From Stereum hirsutum FP-91666 SS1 (Eukaryota > Basidiomycota > Agaricomycetes > Russulales > Stereaceae): a stretch of 64,000 nt of DNA. The notes beneath the pieces are model-generated. The model ran no database searches. It saw only the letters and a program-made list of their open reading frames with translations, and was not told where the DNA came from. The position numbers and the translations under genes are program-made. The stretch is taken from positions 1,713,063 to 1,777,062 of the forward strand of contig NW_006763131.1 of the NCBI RefSeq assembly GCF_000264905.1, written 5' to 3'. Positions 55,265 to 64,000 of this stretch are shown in pieces (positions within the stretch are counted from its first letter, which is position 1; every line of letters begins with the position of its first letter).

Positions 55265-57620
55265 ATGTCCTCCTTACCGTCCCCCAAGCTCTCGCGCTCG
55301 CCCTCCCCACCCCTCAACGCTGGCGCAGACAGCGCCGACGGCTCACAACAGTACAGCTGTCTCTGGGCCGACTGCACAAAGGCCCTCTCAGACCCAGAGG
55401 CGCTCTACAATCATCTATGCAACGACCACATCGGCAGAAAGTCTACCAACAATCTCTGTCTTACGTGCAAGTGGAAGGATTGTGGAACCTCCTGTGCCAA
55501 GCGCGATCATATCACTAGCCACCTCCGAGGTATGCCGGCTCCGCTCCAGCCTCGCCACACTTGCTCACTGCCACCCTTTTTTGCAGTCCACACCCCTCTC
55601 AAGCCTCACATCTGCGAGGTATTTTTTCCAGCCATTTTCAGTCGTTTTATCCCGCCTTAACCCCCCTTCGAAGATCTGCAAAAAGTCATTCAAGCGACCA
55701 CAGGATCTCAAAAAGCACGAAAAGATTCATACCGAGGAGCATCATGCTCAGCACAAGCACTCCAAAGCAGTCACCGTCCCGGACCCTCTCGCAAGGACGC
55801 GCCGAGAATCTCTTTCTGCCGAAGCTGTTGACGCTTCGCTGGCGGAGTTTGTTGCTAAAGCTGGCGCCCGTCCCAAACAGCCGCCTTCAAGACCTGTACA
55901 CCAAGGTATGATCCCCGTTCCGCTACGACGTGTTACGTGCTCAACCCTATTTTAGGCCACGGTTTCGATGTTATCGCTCCTCCTTCTCCTGGATCAATAA
56001 ACTATGCCCTCGGCTCCATCCCCAGCCGTTCCTCTGCCCACCATACCACTCAGCACCTCCCGACATGGGAGACCCTTCGCACCGATGGCTCCTCGTCCCC
56101 TTCCTCCGGGCTCAAGCGCTCTCACGATTACAACATGGATGACTTCTTCTCCGACGTCAAGAAGCGAAGGGTCAACCCTTCATACGACTCCAGTCAGTCT
56201 ACTATCTCTCCTTATATCGTTCTCCCATGCTCATACATTCTCTACAGACATGGCCGAGCGCCTAAGCAATCTTGGGTACATTCAACAAATGACGAACTCA
56301 GAGCCCGGCTTCAATCCTCGCTCTGTTTCCCTCGACATCCGCTCCCCCGAAGAGTTGGCCGCCGTCAATCAGTTCCTTCTCACCCTCGGCAGAGACGTCG
56401 AATCAAGCCACTCGCGCTCACAAAGCCAGGGCTCGAACGCGTTCCAAAGCTATCAGTACTTCGACCATGCCCAGCTCAGCGAGCTTGGTCTTGCCGGCAT
56501 GCCCGGCATCCCATCGTCTGGTTCGCCCTACGGTCACGACGACGCCTTCGCTTCCGCTGGCTCCAACTTCTCGCCCAATAATTTCTTCCATACTCCATCG
56601 TCTTCCCGCCCAACCCAGCAACAACAGTACTCGGCCCAGCAAGGCCCAATGTACCCCTCCGTGCAGGACATGGCAGCCGCCTCGTTCAACACTGGTCCCT
56701 CTTACGGTCACGCCCGTCGTATATCCCAGTCCAGCCAACAAGCGATGGTCTCAGGCCTCAGTGCTCCATATGCGTCGGTCGGATATCATCATCCCCACCC
56801 GTCCCATGGGCACATGCAACCTACACCACCCCTTGATACCAGCTCACCACACTCCTCCGCCTCCTCGCCGACCAACTCGACCCCACCACACGTCCCCGCA
56901 GCGGTCTCGAATGGATACGAGCAGATCCGGATCTCGAGGGGTCCTCAACCTGCTGCGCACCTCGGCCCTGTCGATTACAGCCAGAAGTCGATGCGGACGA
57001 TCATCCCCCTCAAATCCATACCGGGCTCTGCCGTCGTCGACAAGAGCCTTACACTGCCACCGCTCGAGCCGAGAAATGTCAACGGCGCGCATCAGCACCA
57101 CGGTTCCTCGTCTTCGTCATCGTCTTCGGTCTCGTCGACGACACTGCCCAAGTCGGACTCGCTTTATCCGTTGTTGAGGTCTGGTGACGATGATCTGAAG
57201 TTGCCACCGCTTCAGCATAGGTATCGCTCGCCTTCGCCACCCGCTTCGCCAGCGTCGACAGCCTCGCATCCGTCACCTCGACCCTCCGCGGCCACCACCA
57301 CAAGCAACAGCAACACCACCGTTCTTCCGAGCCTGCGCGAGATCACGGCGCCCGTACGGCCCTCGTCTTCTGCGACAATGGAGGACCGTCTGGCGCGTGG
57401 TGTCGATCGTCTGAAACTCGACAAGGAAGTGCCGTCTGAGCATCGTGAGAGCCACGCGGCGTTGATTCGCGACTTGCTTGTCATGATCAATGCGAGGTAC
57501 AGGAACGAGTTCAGGCTGTCGCAGGCGCAGGCGCGGAGGAGCGTGGAGAGGGATATGTCGATGGATATCGTGAGGTCGCCGCCGCCTCCGGCATCGCGGG
57601 ATGTCGAGATGGTGATGTGA
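55265..57620 (+). CDS. pacC: pH-response zinc-finger transcription factor PacC/RIM101
   Basis: Ambient-pH regulator with three C2H2 fingers. Five exons (55265-55529, 55587-55618, 55674-55905, 55956-56192, 56248-57620) give 712 residues. Finger 1 is [26 protein letters not shown], finger 2 [25 protein letters not shown] and finger 3 [23 protein letters not shown]; the tiny 32-nt exon 2 joins fingers 2 and 3. GRKSTNN and KRDHITSH are PacC hallmarks. A YPLL motif (residue ~562, in SLYPLL) matches the YPxL/I sites bound by PalA/Rim20 before proteolytic activation. KKRR near residue 237 may be a nuclear signal. The C-terminal ~90 residues ([14 protein letters not shown]..) are charged, like the inhibitory tail. 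The promoter carries many GCCARG motifs. Confidence 0.96.
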
Positions 57621-58192
57621 GTGGTGTGCGTGACAGTAGAGGTTTATCGTAGTTGTCGTCGGTGCTCGTGCTCGTTCGCAGATCAAAGCTTGTTGTATTA
57701 CTTACCTGTCCCCTAGTCTATATATTCGTCTATTTTCGTATTTTGTTTTCCCCGACTCGACTCGACTCGCATCGCATCTCATCTTTCTTTCTTCTGCCTC
57801 GCTCAATTATCTATTTCGCTGCTTTCTTACATTGTAACACGACGCGTTTGCGAGGTTGGTATAACCTCCGCACACAAAAGAATACGTATGGGTGGTCGAC
57901 TAGCAATCGCAACCAGCGTAGTATCATACTGTACCGCATGCGCAATAATCATCGACAGGCAGCAGCTCGAATGAGCGAGTCCAAACAACCGAACATAGCC
58001 ATCCAGATAAATTAAGCGTGCGCGTCAGTCAGTATAAGTACTACATACAAAGTAACAGAGATTGCAGGTTGGTTGAAGAAAGTAGTAGTAAGTAGTGATG
58101 CGAGAACAACAAAGTAGTAAAGCAAAGAAAGACAGCAGAAACACGAGTCCGTCTCCGTCTCCGGAACTCTCAACAAACATCATCACCTCACC
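57621..58192. other. Convergent gap between pacC and TAF1
   Basis: A 572-bp convergent gap. It holds the C/T-rich pacC 3' region and no recognised gene. Confidence 0.5.
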
Positions 58193-61100
58193 TCACCTCT
58201 TCCCCAACATAAGCTTCAACTTCGTCCCACCACCGCCCATCCCCTCCTCCCCATCCGCATCTTCCTCATCCTCGTCCTCATCCATCCCCATCCCCATATC
58301 CATACTATGTCCATACACGGGCGGACTCGTAGCCAGTGGCGACGGCGCCCCCGGCGCGAACGCGTTCGTGGCACGAAGCGAACCGGGAAACGGTCTGTGC
58401 TGGTGCGTTTGGGAGTGCGAGTCGGCTCCGGGACTGTAGAGGCCTCCACCACCTCCACCGCCGCCGGGCGTGCTGGGTGGGGGACTCGTCGCGTTGGTGG
58501 GAGAGGTCGCGCCACCGGAGGCTGAGGCGGCGTTGTCGCCGGAGTTGAATTCGGCCCATTTGGGGCATTTGCGGTTCGTTTCTGCGATGTCAAAATAATT
58601 TTGGATTAATTTGGGTAAGTGAGGAGAGCGAGAGAGACGGGAGGAGGGGGAGGAGGGGGAGAGAGAACGGAGGAGAAAAAGAAAAAAAGAAGGCACGCAC
58701 TCATGTGGCCCAGTTGTCCGCAGTTTCCGCAACGTCTCTGTCGAAAGTGGTTGATCATCATCAGACAAATGCGACACGGGTGTAAGATTGTCGAAGGTGT
58801 GCGTGCACTAATGGGGCTTACCGTTGTGTCTGGCTTGGTATTCCGGTTCAGCGTTAGAGGCGTACCACCCTCTTTAGCGATCTTGGCATTCTTCCTGTGC
58901 AAACGGCGTTCTTGGTTCTTCTTCATCCGCGCGATCTCTTCCTCCAGCCTACGGGGTATGAAAAGCATCAGAAATTAAACAAGGCCGAATAAGACGGACG
59001 GGACGCGAATCTCACCTCTTCTTGGCCCGCTTGTCCCTGTCTGCGTCTCCAGTCGGGGCGAGACTGTCCGCCATGGTCGTCTCCTCCTCAATTAACTGCC
59101 GCCTCCGCACATAAGCACGTATGACTGCCGGGTCCCTGACAATCTCCGTCTTCCACTCGCCATCAACCTACAAAAAATCAGAAAAACGCAGCAGTCAATT
59201 ATAGCCCATCAGGAACCGACGCCACCATCCGCCAGCGAGAGCCAAGGAACCAAGGCCGCATCACCCGCGCAGGCTGCTCCGTCCTCGCCCAGGCAAAGCT
59301 TAACGGACAAAGGCCATGGAATAAGTGCGCACCTTTCGTTTTATGCGCAGTACCCTCCTATTGTCAGGCCCTACACTTCCGTCCCGATCACGGTCCACGG
59401 AAGAGCCTCGACTGAACGCAGGAGACGACGGGCCCGCGGAGGGCAACATGACAGCAGCCATCGGGGAACCCGCAGGCGAATACGCCTTGTTGGGCAGCTT
59501 TAGTGAGACTTGGTCGAGCTGTTTCTGGGTCTTGACGGTGTATGGGTTACGTCCGCGGTCGCGCTCGGCATCATCGTCGTCCGAAAGCTGCGGCTCGTCT
59601 TTGCGGCTGAGGGAGCGGTACTGCGCTCTCCAAATCCTTTCGATCTCGGATTTGTAGATTTGTTGTTGTTCCGCGACGTTGTACCGGTGGGCAGACTTGG
59701 GCCGACTTTCGGCTTCAGCTGGCCAAAGAGCATAGGGACATACATGGTGAGATGGGATGGGAGGGTAGGGTAGATGATAGGTGCAGAGAGTGTGAGGAGA
59801 AGGGACGTACCAAGCTTCTGGTCGTAATCTTCACCTGCCTTGACGAAGATGTCCTTCATTGACACACGAATGAAGCTGAACGCCTCTCCTCTGCCTGTGG
59901 GATCGCCCTCCCCATGCAACCTCAGCATCGCCTTGGCCTGCGTGGCGAACAAGAAGTTCTTCGTCGTGATCCACGGCGCAAGCTGCTGCTCGATAGAGAG
60001 GTTGGACTCATCGTCATCGGCAGCAGTGTCTGTGCCACTGTAACCCGAGTCCTGGAGATGCCGCTGACCGACTTGCATACTCTCAGACAAGACGACCTGT
60101 TCTGGCCCGACCATCTTGAGCATATCAGCGTCGTTGGGGATGTTCCAGTTTGCCTTCAGGCGCCAGAAGCCTTGGTGTGGACCTCGTCTGTGGTATTCCA
60201 TGAATTCCTACAGTCATGAATGTCATGAGTATCGATTTCTGATAGTGGTGACCACCAAGACCTGCTTATTACCTTCAGCCGCTGTCTCATCTGGAGCTCG
60301 TTCTGGTCGGGGAAGTACTTCATGAGCCGTGCGATCTTCAACCGCTCGCCGCTGCTCTTACGCAGAAGTTTGTAGGCAATGATTTGGAGCCTATGCTTGA
60401 TCGTATTGGTGATCTTTCGCGAATGTGGCCCGGGAACTTCGGTGAGAGGGTATGTCTGGCCGACGGTATACAGGTTCTTGACTTCCCGGATGTAATATTT
60501 TGCTTCGCCTTTGATAGTGTTCCTGCCCCAATTTCCGTTAACTACACGTTGGATTGAGACTCAGTCGAAATAACTCACTTGATGACGAGGAAATCCGTAT
60601 GGTAAGGTTTATGTCGGAACAGTGGCGCTCGGACGAGGTTGTTGTAGAGAGTGGGGATGGTTTGGCCCGGTTCGACAGAGCCAAATTTCATGAATGGAGA
60701 TTCATCTTGCGGCTCGAGAACAAATGGGGCTCCAAGGTCGAGCTGAGTAGAGGGTCAGATAGTTTATAAAAGGTGAGACATGATGAAATTTGTACCTTTG
60801 GTATTGTGTCGTCCTTCTCGCCCTTCTTGCGGTAGTAATTGACAAGAATACTTCCCATGCCGAAATTTGACATAATTGGGGGATGTTCCTCCTGTGGCCG
60901 TGAAACAAGTCAGCCAACGTCGTGAATCTTGAGAACCTGCAAAGACTCGCCGAATACTCCCAGAGCACGAAGTTGCTAGTATCCTTCAAACTCAAATCTG
61001 ACGTCCGATGGAGACCTTCGCCGACATTGCCACCACGACCCAACTTTCGACCCGCCTTGTCCTTCTTCTTTTTGGCCGTGCGAACCTTTTGGAAGTGGAC

Positions 61101-62522
61101 TTCAATGTTCGTGGGGAATTGCAAAGCAGGACGATGCCAGGATCGGGCTTCTTGCTTCTGTAGACGTGTCTTGTACTGTACGAACCAGCCTTCAGGTGGC
61201 GTAAATGGAAGGAGTGAGTGAGGGGCACTTACGAATGGCAGCTGCAGCTTCTGAGCGGGATACGCGTGCTCGACCACGAGTTGACCAAAGGTTTGACGGA
61301 CACGATGTTTGCCGCCTTCTTTGGCCACCTCGTAGAAGTGATCATTGGATAGATTGAATTTATCCTTGATTTGGGGACCATCCACTCTTGGCCTTTTCCG
61401 TGGACGTATTTCTTGAGCTAATGATATACGTTAAGTGTGAGCGTAGAACAGGTAGCAAAATGCGCGTACTGGCATGGCGTTCCTCTGCGGCATCCTCTCC
61501 TGGGATGTCGACTTGAGTAAAGTCTCTAAACGGAGTCTTGGGATCCCAGATAATACTTTGCGTCCAATCTCCAGATTCAATCACCTTGTTAGTAGGCGTG
61601 GAGAGGTCTGTGGTCGGTCGTGTGACTAGTTTTCGAGCTGAATCAGGCTGAGGTTCAAAGATGATCTGATCTTCCCAGTTGGACAGCAAGACTAGGTCAA
61701 AAGAGCGGTCATGTAACGACAAAGCATCGGAGGAAGTTCCGTCCTGGCCCTGCAGCCGTTCATTCGTTATGCGTGCACACAGACCCTATATTATTTGGAG
61801 ACGTACCTCAAGGGCTAGACGGAGTTCCTGCTCGATATTTCCTGACGAGACTACGTCGTCGACACGCTCATGCTCAACCTTCCTTTTCGCGTCTCCAACA
61901 ATGGTGTCCAGGAATCCTCTTGGGACTTCTTTCTTCTTGGTATAGACAGTATCGACTGCATAATCTTGAGATAAGGGAGCCTATGCTAAATAATGCTGAA
62001 CGTACCATAGAAAGGTCGCTTGACTAGTCGCGACTTGGTACCCGTGTAGCCCTTGAAGAGCTCCGTGAAGTTCAACACCTTGCCCTTCTCGTATGTCGGG
62101 AACCGTTCATATACGGTCTTTGGCCGCTCCACTAGTCGCTTGACAACGCGTACTCGTCGTTCCGGGATCTTATGTGCGTCGGAAGATTCGTCCTCCATCT
62201 TGACCCCAGTATCCTCCTCCTCCTCCTCTTCCTCAATCTCACGATCCACCTCGTCTTCAAAGTCCTCGCCCTGGCCTGTCCCCACAGCATCATCTCCATC
62301 CCATCGATCGTTGTATATTTGACTCGAGTTGAGTGCAGAGAGACCTGAGATGCCGAGTCGGTTGGAAAGGCCGTTAGAGGGAAGCTGAAGACCAGTGAGG
62401 ATATTGTCGAGAGAGAAGCCTGTCAAAGCCGAGATGGCGTCATCTTCATCCTTTGTCAACATCTCTAGTCAGCATGAGAATAACACAGATAAGCTCGGAA
62501 AAGAACGAACTCTGTTCGACAT
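58193..62522 (-). CDS. TAF1: TFIID subunit TAF1 (fungal form without bromodomains)
   Basis: Largest TFIID subunit, a scaffold for the pre-initiation complex. Fifteen exons join in phase to 1101 residues: 62511-62522, 62006-62462, 61807-61955, 61470-61749, 61233-61417, 60951-61175, 60796-60891, 60579-60742, 60273-60522, 59811-60207, 59333-59718, 59016-59167, 58822-58948, 58701-58737 and 58193-58581. The 12-nt first exon (MSNR) is tentative; the ATG at 62462 is the alternative. The central DUF3591 region has YKTRLQKQEARSWHRPALQF, LWEYSEEHPPIMSNFGMGS, VRAPLFRHKPYHTDFLVI and YFPDQNELQMRQRLK. The CCHC knuckle RRCGNCGQLGHMKTNRKCPKW is split by an intron. The intron after 60951 seems to be GC-AG. 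Animal-type bromodomains are absent, as in yeast. Confidence 0.95.
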
Positions 62523-62720
62523 TGCAAGTCGCAGAGGTCGGAGGAAGGAGAGCAAAGGCAGCGGAAGTGTGGCACCGTGCCGCTGACAGTGGTAATGGCG
62601 CCGACGCGGTGGCTCAGCGCGTCTGTTCCAACGCCAGCCACGTGCGGCGTCGAGCCTCGATCAATATTCGCGTCGGACGCGTCGTTTACCGCTTGCTCAC
62701 TGCCCTTCACTCAGACCGTC
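62523..62720. promoter_or_regulatory. Bidirectional TAF1 / PA28-gamma promoter
   Basis: At most 198 bp lie between the divergent start codons, so both genes must share core promoter space. No TATA box is seen. Confidence 0.6.
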
Positions 62721-64000
62721 ATGGGAGCCGAACCAAAACTCGACAAGGAGACTTCCAAACAGCTAGATGTTAGTCCATGTACTCAGGTTTTATGTTGTAC
62801 TCTAGAATCAATGTCTTGGATCCGTAGGACTTCCGTCAATCAGTAGCTGAAGCAGCAGAGACTGTCATTTTCCGTGTCTTTCCCAGCAAGGTACGTACGC
62901 GTCATCGTGACTCAAAGATTTAGGAATTATGGTCAACATCTACTTTTCCTCGTAGATTCTGTAAGCACGAACATGGACCTTGAGTTTGGTCTGTGTACTA
63001 AGTGAATGTTACTCAGCGAATTGCAGGGATTCATCGACTCCACACAATCGCCTTCGTCGCCCTTTCACATGTCCCATGCCGCCAGCTCTACTGACCCCAC
63101 GATCTATCCACCTCCCGACACTACACATCTCTCTGACGAACCTGATACTAAGAAGCGTAAGCTGTCCGATGGTGGCATAGGACCGTCTTTCGGCAGCAAC
63201 GACGTCCAGAATGCTCGTTTCCCGAATCTTGTTACGAGAAACAAGCACTTGGACGAAGTCCATCAGATTGTCAAAGGAGAATGCGAACAGCTTGCAGACC
63301 ACTGTGTGGGTTCTCTCTACCGTTGTAGCTCAAGAAGGAAACCAATTTGCATCGTATTCTCAGGACAAGGTTAAGCTATGGATCAATTTGACTATGCCCA
63401 AGTACGTACCTCTTATGTTTCTGCTTCACTCAACATTTGACTTACCTGCCCTTGTTCCAGGATCGAGGAGTGAGTACTTTCAAGGACATATCACGCCATT
63501 TCCCCTGACAGTAGCTTCCCTTCACCAGTGGCGACAACTTCGGTGTGTTGCGCTTTTCTACCCCTTCGTCGTGTTATTCGGCTCCACTGACCTTAAATCC
63601 AGGCGTACAGATTCAAGAAGGTACGTCCACGACGAATTATAATAGTTCAGCCACCGTTCGATCTTGTTCTCAGAGGTACTCGCTGAGTTGCACCGAGCGC
63701 AAGAGAGCGCATACGGTCTCCGAGACTCTGCACGCCAGAACCACCTCAATCGTGCCAAAATCTGCACGAAGCTGATCAAGTATCCTCATGTCGAAGACTA
63801 TACTGTACGTTCGGACGGATCTCAGTATTGCATACATGATACAAAACTCATGCTGTCAAACCATCCAGTTCGCCCTGAAGGAGCACGACGAGAGGCAGTT
63901 GTATGTCTCACGCAGAAACCTGCTAGACTTGCGTAACATATACGCAGTAATCTCAGACATCCTGCACAAGAACATCGCCAAGGTATATTTCATGCGCTTG
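62721..64000 (+). CDS. PSME3: Proteasome activator PA28-gamma (REG-gamma) homologue, 3' end missing
   Basis: 11S regulator that caps the 20S proteasome; the gamma type is nuclear. Ten exons are visible (62721-62768, 62828-62890, 62956-62960, 63017-63305, 63364-63401, 63461-63469, 63529-63542, 63603-63620, 63674-63804, 63869-63982), and the gene runs off the right edge after a GTATAT donor. The start MGAEPKLDKETSKQLDDFRQ and FRVFPSKILELQGFI match the helix-1 region. TKKRKLSD is a likely nuclear signal in the loop. The activation loop and its flanks read VKLWINLTMPKIEDGDNFGVQIQEEV, close to animal PA28-gamma. IKYPHVEDY and DILHKNIAK follow. Four exons are only 5, 9, 14 and 18 nt. The phase agrees through all of them. 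Confidence 0.93.

Noticed and set aside
1..64000. CRISPR arrays, prophage or bacterial operon signals
   Set aside because: The window is intron-rich fungal nuclear DNA, and no regularly spaced repeats are present.

Overview
This window is nuclear DNA of a basidiomycete fungus, most likely an Agaricomycete. Nearly every gene is cut by many short introns (about 45-75 nt, GT..AG, often with a CTGAC-like branch site), genes are dense on both strands, and the protein set (DMC1, BDP1, TAF1, RPB6, UTP11, PacC, HST3/4-type sirtuin, GH55 glucanase, PA28-gamma) is that of a filamentous fungus. I rebuilt the gene models by eye, checking intron phase and family motifs. Exon borders are predictions, not transcript evidence.

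Layout, left to right. 0.7-7.7 kb: Fe-S scaffold ATPase CFD1 (+), a low-complexity protein with an RRM-like C-terminus (+), and a lipase of the staphylococcal I.5 type (+). 8.8-13.5 kb: a large RRM protein (-). 14.7-15.5 kb: RNA polymerase subunit RPB6 (+). 16.3-21.2 kb: HST3/4-like sirtuin, secreted RNase T2 and a double EthD-type protein, all (-). 21.7-28.5 kb: DMC1, TFIIIB subunit BDP1 and RFC4, all (-). 28.7-30.3 kb: mitochondrial seryl-tRNA synthetase (+), sharing a promoter with RFC4. 30.6-40.5 kb: LSB5 (VHS/GAT), a secreted GH55 glucanase, UTP11 and a zinc-binding putative transcription factor, all (-). 40.9-45.2 kb: a secreted PLC-like protein (-), myosin regulatory light chain (+) and a conserved nuclear-looking protein (-). 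45.6-47.3 kb: allantoinase DAL1 (+). 47.5-50.3 kb: two tandem methyltransferase paralogues (-). 50.3-55.3 kb: a gene-poor 5 kb stretch holding a 742-bp inverted-repeat element and a dense cluster of GCCARG motifs. 55.3-57.6 kb: the pH regulator PacC/RIM101 (+). 58.2-62.5 kb: TFIID subunit TAF1 (-). 62.7 kb to the edge: a proteasome activator PA28-gamma homologue (+), incomplete.

The genes are mostly independent housekeeping functions: transcription (RPB6, BDP1, TAF1, PacC), replication and recombination (RFC4, DMC1, sirtuin), ribosome biogenesis (UTP11) and purine-nitrogen use (DAL1). Secreted enzymes (RNase T2, GH55, PLC-like) lie between them. I did not find a new multi-gene defence or biosynthetic system. 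The most notable observations are the PacC-site cluster just upstream of pacC, the run of microexons (5, 9, 14 and 18 nt) in the PA28-gamma gene, of which the last three encode its activation loop, microexons of 8-11 nt in DMC1 and GH55, and the inverted-repeat element at 50.4-51.1 kb.
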